Assembly: GCA_007121075.1 (NCBI GenBank)
Contig: SKMK01000005.1
Coordinates: forward strand, 1-56,728
Direction: 5' to 3'
Length of the DNA: 56,728 bases
Source of the DNA: Syntrophomonadaceae bacterium
GTDB taxonomy: Bacteria; Bacillota; Dethiobacteria; DTU022
Each line of letters begins with the position of its first letter. Position 1 is the stretch's first letter. Made by a program: the position numbers and the translations under genes. The notes under the pieces were generated by a model, which saw only the letters and a program-made list of their open reading frames with translations, did not search any database and was not told the origin of the DNA. Positions 8,816 to 16,912 of the stretch are shown piece after piece.

Positions 8816-9550
8816 CTACAAGATCCACTTCCGGTTCACGTTGTAAATGCTGTAGGAAAAAAGAAAAGCGCTGAAGGCAAGCAGCATCAAGAAGCTTAAT
8901 GGAACTGCTATAATCCCATTGTTATTTATAGCCGTTTTAAGGATGTCCGCACCGTAGGTAAGGGGCAGGGCATACGAAACGGGCTGAAGAAACAGAGGTA
9001 GATCCGGCAGAGGGATAAACAAACCGCACAAAAAAATCATGGGGAAGCGGAAAAAATTGGAGAAGGTCTGGGCTTCAAACACCTGGCTCACCGATACGGC
9101 AATAAAAAGGCCCAAAAAGGTCGAGGTGATGGCTATAAAGAGCACACTAAACAGGACTATTGGCCAGTTAATCCCGGCCAGGTTGGTCATGAAAGCAGCA
9201 AACATTATTGGCACGAAGGCATTTACCACCCCGAATATAATGGCCCCTGAAGTTTTGGCCAGCATCAGCAGGTTGAGGCTGATCGGGGCCAGCAGGAGCC
9301 GTTCAAACGAGCGGCTTTTTCTCTCAAAAGTGATCGTAACAGCCAGCATGGAGGTGGTTCCAAACAATATGGACAGAGACATAACCCCGGGAAGGAGATC
9401 TCGTACCTCTACCGCCACCGGGGAGCGCAGGAAAAACATCAGGGTCCAGGCCACGGGAAAAATCAACCCCCAGCTGATATTGGGCGGTTTCAGGTAATAG
9501 CTGCGTATATCTTTCATAAGAATGTTGGAGAAAGCGATCCAGGTCTTCAT
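8816..9550 (-). CDS. ABC-2 type transporter permease
   Basis: 244 residues, about six membrane segments, typical of the single-polypeptide ABC-2 permeases that pair with a DrrA/CcmA-like ATPase. Recognisable parts are the cytoplasmic loop TFERKSRSFERLLLAPIS and the terminal part FPMIFLCGLFIPLPDLPLFLQPVSYALPLTYGADIL. Its start overlaps the end of the ATPase gene by 4 bp (ATGA type), so the two are translationally coupled. The pair is an exporter, possibly for a toxic compound, a drug or a metal chelate, given the ArsR gene upstream. Confidence 0.92.
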   Translation of the reverse strand: MKTWIAFSNILMKDIRSYYLKPPNISWGLIFPVAWTLMFFLRSPVAVEVRDLLPGVMSLSILFGTTSMLAVTITFERKSRSFERLLLAPISLNLLMLAKTSGAIIFGVVNAFVPIMFAAFMTNLAGINWPIVLFSVLFIAITSTFLGLFIAVSVSQVFEAQTFSNFFRFPMIFLCGLFIPLPDLPLFLQPVSYALPLTYGADILKTAINNNGIIAVPLSFLMLLAFSAFLFSYSIYNVNRKWIL

Positions 9551-10509
9551 ACCCGGGCCTCTTTCCGGTTCTGCATTTTCTTCAACTCTAACCCGGTCAC
9601 TTTTACAAAAACTTCTTCCAGTGACAGCCTGGCGATTTTTGCCTCATACACAGGAAACCCCCTGTCCTCGAAAAACTGGACCAGGGGCATGAGGGTAAAC
9701 GATTCAGGAGAGTGGACACTGACCACGCCGTCTTTGCCAATCCTGTATTCAAAACCGGGAAAAGTGGCCGTGAATTCTGTTTTAACCTCTTTAAAGTCCC
9801 CGCCCAGCATAAAATTGACGATGTTTTCGCCCTGGGCTTCTTTCATCAATTCCGCCACGGTCCCCTCCCGGACAATCTCACCGTCCACGATAAAAGCAAT
9901 CCGCTCACAGAGCCTTTCCGCTTCTTCAATATAGTGAGTGGTCAGGAAAATGGTGGTGCCTTTCTGGTGCAAATCCAGGATCAAATTGCGAATCTGGCGG
10001 GCAAAGGCCACGTCGATACCGGTGGTAGGCTCGTCCAGAAACAGGATTTCCGGTTCATGGATAATGCCGGCGGCAATAGTCAGTTTTCTTTTCATCCCCT
10101 TGGAGTAGGCTTTAAAAGGCTTTTTAGCTGCATCTTCAAGGCCGAATTGATCGAGCAACTGGTGGGCCTTTTCTTCGCGCCAGTTTCTTTCCATACCATA
10201 CAGGGCGCCGCAAAAACTCAGGTTCTCCCATCCGTTCAGTTCCTCGTAAAGGTTGCTTTCATCGGGGACGATACCCATCATGGCCTGGGCCTTCCTGGGG
10301 TTGCCGGTGTAATCTTCACCCAGCAGTTTAACCCGGCCGCCGGTTATGCGGGCCAGGCCGGTAAGCATATTGATGGTGGTCGTTTTGCCTGCCCCATTTG
10401 GGCCCAGAAAACCAAATATTTCGCCCCGGTTAATATGAAAATTGACTCCTTTGACAGCGGTAAACCCGTTATAGGTTTTCTCCAGTTTTTCAGCTTCGAT
10501 GATCTTCAA
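9547..10509 (-). CDS. ABC transporter ATP-binding protein (DrrA/CcmA type)
   Basis: About 320 residues. Walker A is GPNGAGKT (residues 36-43), the ABC signature YSKGMKRK (135-142), Walker [12 protein letters not shown] (156-166), and a switch histidine follows in LTTHY. A C-terminal domain of about 90 residues (after [11 protein letters not shown]) is usual for ATPases of ABC-2 exporters. The frame stays open upstream to 10665 and into the arsR gene, but the likely starts are TTG 10509 (GGTGGAG 6 nt before) or GTG 10521. It lies in an apparent operon arsR - ATPase - permease. Confidence 0.92.
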   Translation of the reverse strand: MKIIEAEKLEKTYNGFTAVKGVNFHINRGEIFGFLGPNGAGKTTTINMLTGLARITGGRVKLLGEDYTGNPRKAQAMMGIVPDESNLYEELNGWENLSFCGALYGMERNWREEKAHQLLDQFGLEDAAKKPFKAYSKGMKRKLTIAAGIIHEPEILFLDEPTTGIDVAFARQIRNLILDLHQKGTTIFLTTHYIEEAERLCERIAFIVDGEIVREGTVAELMKEAQGENIVNFMLGGDFKEVKTEFTATFPGFEYRIGKDGVVSVHSPESFTLMPLVQFFEDRGFPVYEAKIARLSLEEVFVKVTGLELKKMQNRKEARV

Positions 10510-10618
10510 CGATTTCTCCACCCCCTGCTGCTTACCTGCCTTACCTTTCCATTTCAACCCGCAAAAGCTATAGCATATTAAGTTGCTCATTGATACCGGA
10601 GGGCAATTCAGTTCATTG

Positions 10619-11134
10619 TTATTTTTCTTCGCCGCATTCGCAGGGATGTTCTTCCACATCGCCATGGCATTCCTTTTTTTGCTGCGGAGTGCATTCTTCG
10701 GGTTTCATTTTCAGTTTATCCGGCTGCTCACAACACTTTTCACACATCTGTAAAACCCTCCTTTCCAAACCTGAATCAGGCTTGCTCATTACCGCTGCAG
10801 GCACGTCACGCTGACGCGGGCACATCAAAAAGGGCTCCCCGGCATCACTTTCGAAGCCTTCGGCCAGCATCTGGATCTTTTTAGCTGCCTCTTGAAGTTT
10901 TTCTTTATCAACCAGGTAGTGGGTCCAATAGCCCCGCTTCTCTCCTTTAACCAGGCCGGCCTCTCTCAAAACCCTTAAATGCTGGGAAACTGCGGGTTTA
11001 GAAGTGTTCAAAATCCGGGCCAGGGCACCGACACAGAGATCGCCGCCAGTCAGGAGCTTGATGATTTGATAACGGGTTTCGTCACCGAAAGCTTTCAAGG
11101 TTTTGATGATCTCAGTATTTTGCTGGTTAGTCAT
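10619..11134 (-). CDS. ArsR-family repressor with cysteine-rich C-terminal tail
   Basis: 171 residues, longer than the usual 100-120 of ArsR/SmtB repressors. Residues 1-95 form the winged helix (TSKPAVSQHLRVLREAGLV is the recognition helix, GEKRGYWTHYLV the wing). The classic arsenic motif ELCVCDL is here GDLCVGAL with only one cysteine (C34). The added tail has eight more: C105, C131, C134, C135, C148, C156, C165 and C167, with histidines H157 and H163. I infer metal or metalloid sensing through the tail. The gene has its own sigma-A promoter overlapped by an inverted repeat and is followed by ABC exporter genes, suggesting inducible efflux. Confidence 0.88.
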   Translation of the reverse strand: MTNQQNTEIIKTLKAFGDETRYQIIKLLTGGDLCVGALARILNTSKPAVSQHLRVLREAGLVKGEKRGYWTHYLVDKEKLQEAAKKIQMLAEGFESDAGEPFLMCPRQRDVPAAVMSKPDSGLERRVLQMCEKCCEQPDKLKMKPEECTPQQKKECHGDVEEHPCECGEEK

Positions 11135-11149
11135 TTTAAGTTATCCTTA

Positions 11150-11176
11150 ATCATTTAAGCTTTTACTTAATTTGAT
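11150..11176. promoter_or_regulatory. Candidate ArsR operator
   Basis: Imperfect inverted repeat ATCAttTAAG - spacer - CTTAattTGAT, partly covering the -10 box and the start-site region of the arsR promoter. Position and form fit autoregulation by an ArsR/SmtB protein. This is an inference from symmetry and position only. Confidence 0.55.
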
Positions 11177-11203
11177 TATACAAAAAGGAAGCCTTTTGAT
11201 CAA
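11175..11203 (-). promoter_or_regulatory. Sigma-A promoter of arsR-ABC operon
   Basis: On the minus strand TTGATC (11203-11198), a 17-bp spacer and a perfect TATAAT (11180-11175) lie about 40 bp upstream of the arsR start. This is one of the best promoter matches in the window. Confidence 0.75.
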
Positions 11204-11222
11204 GTATTTTATTTTTTGCATT

Positions 11223-12059
11223 TTAATTAAGTTTTAATATCTCCCTGGCCTCATCCACAGTGGCAACATCATGATTCAACTTCTGAATTAACCCTGCAGC
11301 CATGTCTACTATCTCGGCATTGCTTTTTGCCAGGACTCCTTTCTTCAGGTAAATGTTATCTTCAAAACCAACCCGGACATTGCCGCCAAGCAGTATGGCC
11401 GTAGTAATTAATGGCAGTTGGCCTTTTCCAACACCCAGGGCAGACCAGGCCACATGATCGGGAATTTTGTTTACAGCAAACATTAAGTCTTCCGGGGTCG
11501 CCTGAAGACCCCACTTGATTCCCATACAGAATTGCAAATAGGGAGGATTGTCGAATACCCCTTCATCAATAAAATCAAGGGCCTGATAGACATGGCCGAC
11601 ATCAAAAACCTCAATTTCCGGTTTTACCCCGTACTGGCGCATTGTTTCGGCTGCTTTTCGCCCGAACTGCGGGGAATTAGCAAACACCCGGTCCGTAAAA
11701 TTTAAGGAACCCAGGTCAAGGGAACACAAATCGGGTTTTAGGGTAACCGGTTGGAGACGGTACTCAATAATCTCATCGCCTGTCATCATCAGTTTGTCAA
11801 ACTGTCCGCTGGTAGATAAGTTAATTAAAACTGGACACCGGTCCCGGATCCGGTTTTTTACTTCTTCAAAATGCTCCAGTTTGAACGCAGAAGCCCCCGT
11901 TTCAGGATCTCGGACGTGAATGTGAACAATGGAAGCTCCGGCCCTGTAACTTTCCACAGCGCTATCGGCAATTTCTTTCGGAGTATAGGGCACAGCGGGG
12001 TTCATTTCTTTGGTCGGGCGGGAGCCGACCACAGCTGCAGTAATGATTACTTTGCGCAT
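11223..12059 (-). CDS. Beta-keto acid cleavage enzyme (BKACE, DUF849)
   Basis: 278 residues, the normal size of BKACE enzymes, which condense a beta-keto acid with acetyl-CoA and release acetoacetate and a new acyl-CoA (3-keto-5-aminohexanoate cleavage enzyme is the prototype). The zinc ligands are visible as VHIHVRD (H46 and H48) and the acidic site GFEDN (E233). The N-terminal strand [10 protein letters not shown] and the central SLDLGSLNF also fit. The ATG start follows GGGAGGTTTTTTA. It stands alone on the minus strand, divergent from an iron alcohol dehydrogenase. Substrate specificity in this family varies and cannot be deduced here. Confidence 0.92.
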   Translation of the reverse strand: MRKVIITAAVVGSRPTKEMNPAVPYTPKEIADSAVESYRAGASIVHIHVRDPETGASAFKLEHFEEVKNRIRDRCPVLINLSTSGQFDKLMMTGDEIIEYRLQPVTLKPDLCSLDLGSLNFTDRVFANSPQFGRKAAETMRQYGVKPEIEVFDVGHVYQALDFIDEGVFDNPPYLQFCMGIKWGLQATPEDLMFAVNKIPDHVAWSALGVGKGQLPLITTAILLGGNVRVGFEDNIYLKKGVLAKSNAEIVDMAAGLIQKLNHDVATVDEAREILKLN

Positions 12060-12436
12060 TAAAAAACCTCCCAGGTATTATATAGCTGCCGTAAATATAT
12101 ATACAATTGGGTCAAACTGTCAACTATTGCCGATATTCACCCCTGCCAAACTTGAACCCGGTTCAACTGCTAATATCTATCAAACCTAAGAAAAGCAATG
12201 CTAAATTGAGTCAGTTGAATTCTTGATAATTTAAGCTTAAAAAACTTAAGCTAAAAAAGGGATCGCAAAAAAAAATAAAGAAGTGCTGAGTACAATAAAG
12301 ATATGAGCTGCTATTGCAAAACAAAGCAAATATTTGTATTGTTTCCGGCACCATGGCCAAGAAACACACTTAGAATTGCCATTGCCAATGAAATAAAAAT
12401 AACCATTCAAAACAGCAGAAAAGGAGCAATTGATAA
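12060..12436. other. Divergent intergenic region with a small inverted repeat
   Basis: 377 bp between the BKACE gene (minus) and the iron alcohol dehydrogenase (plus). It contains AGCTTAA-AAAAC-TTAAGCT (12234-12252), a perfect 7-bp inverted repeat without a T-run after it in either direction, perhaps an operator. The ribosome binding site AAAGGAG for the rightward gene is at about 12420. Short hydrophobic reading frames near 12250-12460 on the minus strand are interrupted and not convincing as genes. Confidence 0.35.
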
Positions 12437-13510
12437 ATGAAAAAAAGATTGGCAGGTACAACCCAGATTTATTTTCAAGCCGGCTCTTCCAGGGAAACAG
12501 GCAATTTACTTAGTAAATATACTATCCCCAAAAACATTCTCCTGGTGCATAGTTCCGGCAGATGGTTACAGCCTTTGCTGGAACAGGTAATAGAAAATCT
12601 TAACAAAAACGGTTTTAACAAAATCATACGGTATGATGCCATCAGCTCCAACCCTCACTGTTCCGAATGCGATGAAGGAATTCGGCTGGCCCGGGAAAAT
12701 GATGCCCGCATCATTATCGCCCTGGGAGCGGGATCTTATATAGATGCGGCCAAGTATATAGCGTCCCGGGCAAATGTCGATTTTTATGCTGCAGTTCCGA
12801 CAACCGCCGGCACCGCCAGCTATTTTAACGAGTGGTCGGTTATGACAGATTACAATAAAGCAAAGAAAAGTATAATTGCCAGGGCACCAGATATCGCCAT
12901 CCTGGATCCTGAAACGCTGACCAGCCTGCCTCCGCACCTGTCTTTTTATAATGGTATGGATTGTTTTTCCCACGGCCTGGAAGCTTACTTCACCAGATCG
13001 TGCCCACCTGTTGCCGCCAGGGAAGCTCTTCAGGGCTGCAGGATCGTGGTCGACAACCTGGAAAAAGTTTTAGGAAACGGTAAAGACGTGGGACTGAGGA
13101 GTAAAATGTTTGAAGCCGATCTTCTAACTGGCCGGGCTATGATGAAATCAGGCCTGGGCATCTTGCACTGCATATCCAATGTGATTTCAGGATTTTATCC
13201 CCACTATCAACACGGGTTTTTATGCGGGGTGCTACTCTGGGAAACCGTTGAATATAATAAGGCGGTTTTACCGCCAAAAAGACTGAAAAAAATCCTGCCT
13301 TTGCATGAACAAATTACCGACATTTTTTATCACCACTTCACAAATCAGCCGCCGGTTATTATTGAAAAGAAAGATTTAATTATCAAGGAGGAAGATTTTC
13401 CGGATATTATTCATCTTGCTGTAAATAACGTTAATGCCGCTACCAATCCCCGGCCGGTAACCCCTGAAATTGTGGAATACATTATCAGAAAGGTCTTTTA
13501 TGTAGATTGA
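12437..13510 (+). CDS. Iron-containing alcohol dehydrogenase family, divergent member
   Basis: 357 residues with the two-domain fold of group III alcohol dehydrogenases / dehydroquinate-synthase-like proteins. The nucleotide site is GAGSYIDAAKY (97-107) instead of the usual GGGSxxDxAK. The metal ligands appear intact: D175 and H179 in GMDCFSHGLE, H244 in GILHC and H259 in YQHG. The histidine four residues after the third ligand, conserved in typical Fe-ADHs (VHxxAH), is N248 here. TTAGTASYFNEWSVMTD takes the place of TTAGTGSEVT. These changes suggest a different substrate, for example a polyol or sugar-phosphate-like compound, or a different metal. The start is well placed after AAAGGAGCAATTGATAA. 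Confidence 0.82.
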   Translation: MKKRLAGTTQIYFQAGSSRETGNLLSKYTIPKNILLVHSSGRWLQPLLEQVIENLNKNGFNKIIRYDAISSNPHCSECDEGIRLARENDARIIIALGAGSYIDAAKYIASRANVDFYAAVPTTAGTASYFNEWSVMTDYNKAKKSIIARAPDIAILDPETLTSLPPHLSFYNGMDCFSHGLEAYFTRSCPPVAAREALQGCRIVVDNLEKVLGNGKDVGLRSKMFEADLLTGRAMMKSGLGILHCISNVISGFYPHYQHGFLCGVLLWETVEYNKAVLPPKRLKKILPLHEQITDIFYHHFTNQPPVIIEKKDLIIKEEDFPDIIHLAVNNVNAATNPRPVTPEIVEYIIRKVFYVD

Positions 13511-13536
13511 GGTTCTTGATCCCTTAATATTTGCTT

Positions 13537-14637
13537 TCAGCTAAAATCGCTGTCTTTTTTAAAGAAAGACAGCATTCTATTTTTCAGGTAACCATATATG
13601 TTTTCTATATCTGAGATATAAAGCGCATCTCTGCTCCTGGACAGCTTTTCAACGGTGGTTGCCTGCACAACCTCCCATAACTTATTTTTATCTGGAGCAT
13701 TCAAGAAGTAGTTTAAATTTATTTGGTAGGCCCCCTTATATTTTCTGCCCCCGCCATTTGGAGTAATTTGTTTAATAATCCTGTTTAGGTCCACACCTTC
13801 ACTTCTTGACCGCAGGGAAACATCAAGGTACATTTCGCCTTTATAACTATTTTCAATAACAGCGAAGGCGGCTACAGTATTGTGATCAGAATTTTCAAGA
13901 ATCATATCAGCAGTAATGGCAATAGAATCCCTGCTTTTAGCGTCAATATAACCAATGCCGTAAAAGGCCCAGTCCCTGTGTAAAATCTCATTTTCTTTTG
14001 CCTTGTTATAGTAGAGAAGCGTTTTAGGCGAAAGAGGGATGCTGCTTATCCCCTGCAGAACATTTAAATCAGTATAATCAAGCAGGTAGTCCAATGCTTC
14101 CAGGTCCAGGTAGTTGATGTTGTTGTATTTATCAGTATCTGTCTGGATCCCAAAGGTCAGGGCGGTGGCCATTGAAACCAGTTCCTGGTCAGAAAAATCG
14201 ATATTAATATTTTTCACGATAAGGGCGACTAAAGTGCTGGTAGCTCCTGCATCTGTCCTGATCAAGGTAAAATCAGCTTTTAGGGCATCTTTTGATTGCT
14301 CATGGTGATCGATATGGGCAGCGCAGGGTATTTTATAGTCGATTTTTTCCACCCTGTTGTTTTGGAAGTCCGGCACAATATAAGCCTGGTATGTATTTAA
14401 GTTAACTTCCTTGCCAAATGAAACCGGTATATTCAACTGTTTGATAAAAGCCCGGTTTTGGGGCAAAGACAACCTCTTTTCGGCAAAAATTTCTGTTTCT
14501 ATGGAGAGGTGTTTGAGGATCAGCTTGATGGCATAGGCTGAAGCGATAGCATCGGGGTCCGGCGAACCGGGGATGTAAATAGCAATAGCCTTATATTTTG
14601 AAACTGCTTTCCGGAACTGTTCTGCTGTTTTATCCAT
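13537..14637 (-). CDS. DHH-family phosphoesterase (NrnA/RecJ-like), motif-I histidine absent
   Basis: About 366 residues. Order: motif I region SPDPDAIASA (about residues 25-34), the VPDFQ motif, the DHH motif HIDHHEQS, a motif IV aspartate in IQTDTDKYNN, and the C-terminal DHHA1 substrate domain with GGGRKYKGAYQI in place of the usual GGGHxxAAG. NanoRNases and pAp phosphatases of this family normally carry a histidine four residues before the first aspartate of motif I; here that position is proline, so metal binding may differ. The ATG at 14637 fits AAGGAAG better than the TTG two codons earlier. No operon partners. Predicted cytoplasmic hydrolase of short oligonucleotides or related phosphodiesters. 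Confidence 0.83.
   Translation of the reverse strand: MDKTAEQFRKAVSKYKAIAIYIPGSPDPDAIASAYAIKLILKHLSIETEIFAEKRLSLPQNRAFIKQLNIPVSFGKEVNLNTYQAYIVPDFQNNRVEKIDYKIPCAAHIDHHEQSKDALKADFTLIRTDAGATSTLVALIVKNINIDFSDQELVSMATALTFGIQTDTDKYNNINYLDLEALDYLLDYTDLNVLQGISSIPLSPKTLLYYNKAKENEILHRDWAFYGIGYIDAKSRDSIAITADMILENSDHNTVAAFAVIENSYKGEMYLDVSLRSRSEGVDLNRIIKQITPNGGGRKYKGAYQINLNYFLNAPDKNKLWEVVQATTVEKLSRSRDALYISDIENIYGYLKNRMLSFFKKDSDFS
13549..13573. terminator. Hairpin at the convergent ends of Fe-ADH and DHH genes
   Basis: GCTGTCTTT - 7-nt loop - AAAGACAGC is a perfect 9-bp stem. On the plus strand it is followed by ATTCTATTTTTC. It lies 39 bp after the Fe-ADH stop and inside the last codons of the DHH gene, a position suited to ending rightward transcription. 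Confidence 0.45.
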
Positions 14638-14776
14638 AATCAACTGCTTCCTTAACTAATTTATCAGGGGATGAATAATTAAATTATAAGCTTTTACACA
14701 ACGCCCTTGTTTATCCCTTCTAAAGATTCAATTTTTCCGATTGATAAACCTTCTTTTAAACTTGCTACTTTAAAAA

Positions 14777-15157
14777 TTACAGCTCTTTCCATTTGGTCAC
14801 CCTTGCAGCCAGTATAGTGAAGACCACCGCAAAAGTAAGCACAATTATAAAAGGCCACAGCGCCTGGGGAGGGTTTTGGAGGATCATAATCTGCATTAAA
14901 CCCTGGTGAAAATGGTAAAGGGGTAAGAACATGGCTACAGTTTGTAAATACTCGGGCATCATTTCTATTGACCAGAAGGCCCCGGATAAGAACATCATCG
15001 GAAATGCTATGGCATTGCCGGCTCCGCTGGCTGGTTCTACGTCTTTAACAAAACCACAAGGCACCATCCCTATGGATGAAAAGGCGATGGCGCCGGTGAT
15101 AATAAATCCGATTTGAAACTGACAAATAACATTAAATAAGAAATGGGTACTATTCAT
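14777..15157 (-). pseudogene. C-terminal fragment of an ABC-2 permease
   Basis: 126 residues matching only the last half of an ABC-2 permease: a membrane segment GFIITGAIAFSSIGMVPCGF, the typical AIAFPMMFLSGAFWSIEMMPEYLQ region and a final hydrophobic helix ending in TKWKEL. A full permease has about 240-260 residues with three more N-terminal membrane segments, and no ATPase gene is adjacent. Upstream, the frame is replaced after 8 bp by the end of the MORN-repeat gene. It may still be translated, since GGTGAG lies upstream of the ATG, but is unlikely to be a working transporter. Probably a deletion remnant. Confidence 0.7.
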
Positions 15158-15165
15158 CTCTTATG

Positions 15166-15666
15166 TCACTCACCAACATATTCGCCATCTTCCCATCTGC
15201 CAGATTTCACTGGGCCGTCTGGATAAGTGTGAGTTCCTTCTCCGTGACGCTTGCCATCTTTCCATTCGCCTTCATATTTATTACCATCCGGAGAAGTCAT
15301 CGTTCCCTGGCCATGAGGGACCCCATCTTTCCATTCGCCTTCATATTCCTTTCCATCCGGATAGGTAAATTTGCCCACGGAAGGTGAACTATCTATATAT
15401 TCACCTTCATATTTAGCGCCGTCAGGAAAAGTCATTTCCCCCTCTCCATGAATCTTGCCCTCTTTCCATGCGCCCTCATACTTTCTACCGTCCTCCCACG
15501 TAAATTTGCCATAACCGTGGGGCTCGCCATCTTTTACCTCACCAACATACGTTCCATCCCAGGCCTCAATAGTTACCTCTCCCCCTGATTCATCTCCACC
15601 GCAGCCTGAGATTAAAAATACAACAAGCAAGATAAGAATATAACTTTTCAATACAGTTATTTTCAT
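15166..15666 (-). CDS. MORN-repeat lipoprotein
   Basis: 166 residues. An N-terminal signal with lipobox LISGC (cysteine at about residue 22) predicts lipid anchoring outside the membrane. The rest is about five tandem MORN repeats of 21-23 residues with the pattern YEGEWKDGKxHGxGTxTxPDG (for example YEGEWKDGVPHGQGTMTSPDG), plus a partial sixth. One repeat is degenerate (YEGEYIDSSPSVGKFTYPDG). MORN repeats form beta-hairpin rods involved in protein or membrane contacts; no enzymatic function is implied. It ends 8 bp before a truncated ABC permease. Confidence 0.9.
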   Translation of the reverse strand: MKITVLKSYILILLVVFLISGCGGDESGGEVTIEAWDGTYVGEVKDGEPHGYGKFTWEDGRKYEGAWKEGKIHGEGEMTFPDGAKYEGEYIDSSPSVGKFTYPDGKEYEGEWKDGVPHGQGTMTSPDGNKYEGEWKDGKRHGEGTHTYPDGPVKSGRWEDGEYVGE

Positions 15667-15971
15667 CCAACACCCACCCTCTTATTGTCATTAGTTAGGG
15701 CATACTTTAATCATCTTTTATAAAAAGCTTGCGCTACCAGAAATACTGATAACATATTTCTAATTATTCCCGTAATCACAGTTAAAATCCTGTCAGTTTT
15801 TCTCTATATTTATTTTTCGGATCAAAAAAATATTAGCTTACTATCGACTAATATTTAAACTTAACAAATGACGTAACTCCGGCTTTAACCACAAAAAAAT
15901 AATTCTTTACCTTCAAAATGGGGAAAATCCATGTTAAACTATTCATGATTGCGCCAGGAGGAGGCAACAGG

Positions 15972-16589
15972 ATGTTTAAACTTTTTTGTGCATTGATCTT
16001 TACCCTGAACGGATGGAAATTGCAAAAGAATACCCAAAAAAGAATACCCAGGTCGGTGGTTTTGGGCGCCCCCCATACCAGCAACTGGGATTTGATTATC
16101 TCCATGGGCGGATTTTATAAAATGAAGTTCCCCCTTAAATTCTTCATTAAAAAAGAATGGCTCAGAATTTTTCCGCTTAACAAACTTTTACTGTCAGCCG
16201 GTGCGGTAAGCGTAGACAGAGAAAGTAAAAATGCCACTATGGTTGATAATATGGCCGAGGCAATCAAAACTTCCAGGGAAGATATCGCCCTCCTGGTGAC
16301 CCCGGAGGGAACCAGGAAACGCAAATGTACATGGAAAACCGGTTTTTATTATACTGCTTTAAAAGCAGGCGTGCCAATTGTTTTGACCTGCCTGGATTAC
16401 TCCAAAAAACTGGCTGTTTTCGGCCCGGCCTTCATGCCTACAGGCGACTTTAAAAAAGACATGGAAATCGTTAAAGAATACTATAAAGATGTTGTCCCTA
16501 AATACCCTGAAAACTTCTGCCTCGATATATATGTAGAGGACGAAGAAACAGAAGAAAAAGAACAACAAAAACAAACAGTAAAAGCGTAG
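15972..16589 (+). CDS. 1-acyl-glycerol-phosphate acyltransferase (PlsC-like)
   Basis: About 205 residues. The acyltransferase block I is HTSNWD (the HX4D catalytic motif, after VVLGAP), block III is TPEGTRKR, and block II-like residues lie in GAVSVDRES. Such enzymes acylate lysophosphatidate or related acceptors at the membrane. The frame opens at 15918, but ATG 15972 has AGGAGGAGGC about 8 nt upstream and begins MFKLFCALIFTLNGWKL, as usual for small PlsC homologues. The C-terminus is acidic and lysine-rich (EDEETEEKEQQKQTVKA). Transcribed alone. Confidence 0.85.
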   Translation: MFKLFCALIFTLNGWKLQKNTQKRIPRSVVLGAPHTSNWDLIISMGGFYKMKFPLKFFIKKEWLRIFPLNKLLLSAGAVSVDRESKNATMVDNMAEAIKTSREDIALLVTPEGTRKRKCTWKTGFYYTALKAGVPIVLTCLDYSKKLAVFGPAFMPTGDFKKDMEIVKEYYKDVVPKYPENFCLDIYVEDEETEEKEQQKQTVKA

Positions 16590-16628
16590 CTCCCGGTAAT
16601 TTGAGATACCCCCTTTTAGTAACAACAG

Positions 16629-16748
16629 AGCAATATATTACGCCACCATGAGATACAAACTGATAAAAACGGGATATGGTTCGATCCAAACGAGTTAATC
16701 ATCGCGGCAACCGCTTTACCCAGGGAAGGATTTTTAATAACTGATTAA
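16629..16748 (+). pseudogene. Remnant of a PIN-domain (VapC-like) protein C-terminus
   Basis: A short open frame of about 39 codons ending in TAA contains DPNELIIAATALPREGFLITD, matching the end of PIN-domain toxins (P/GND-x-x-IAA-x-AL....LVT-x-D). It has no start codon or ribosome binding site, and a stop codon lies two codons upstream. No antitoxin is near. This is the only coding trace I see in the 323-bp gap before sppA. Confidence 0.5.
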
Positions 16749-16912
16749 ATCTAATCATTCAGGAGAATTGAAGGACTAAAAACAGAAAACTGTACAAAAT
16801 AAAACCCTGCTTGCAAAAGCGAATTTTTTTATCAAATAGATTACCCATTTTTTAAACCAGAATTTATAATAAACTCAGTTTAAACAATACCAATCTGCAA
16901 GGGGCTGGTAAG

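Noticed and set aside
9712-10581. 289-codon frame on the plus strand
   Set aside because: Shadow of the ABC ATPase gene, whose Walker and signature motifs are complete on the other strand.
12234-12252. Inverted repeat AGCTTAA/TTAAGCT as a terminator
   Set aside because: No T-run follows on either strand and it lies in a divergent region; at best an operator.
12246-12461. 71-codon hydrophobic frame on the minus strand before the Fe-ADH gene
   Set aside because: No ribosome binding site; it overlaps the Fe-ADH start and an alternative hydrophobic frame has a stop. Composition is explained by AT-rich DNA.
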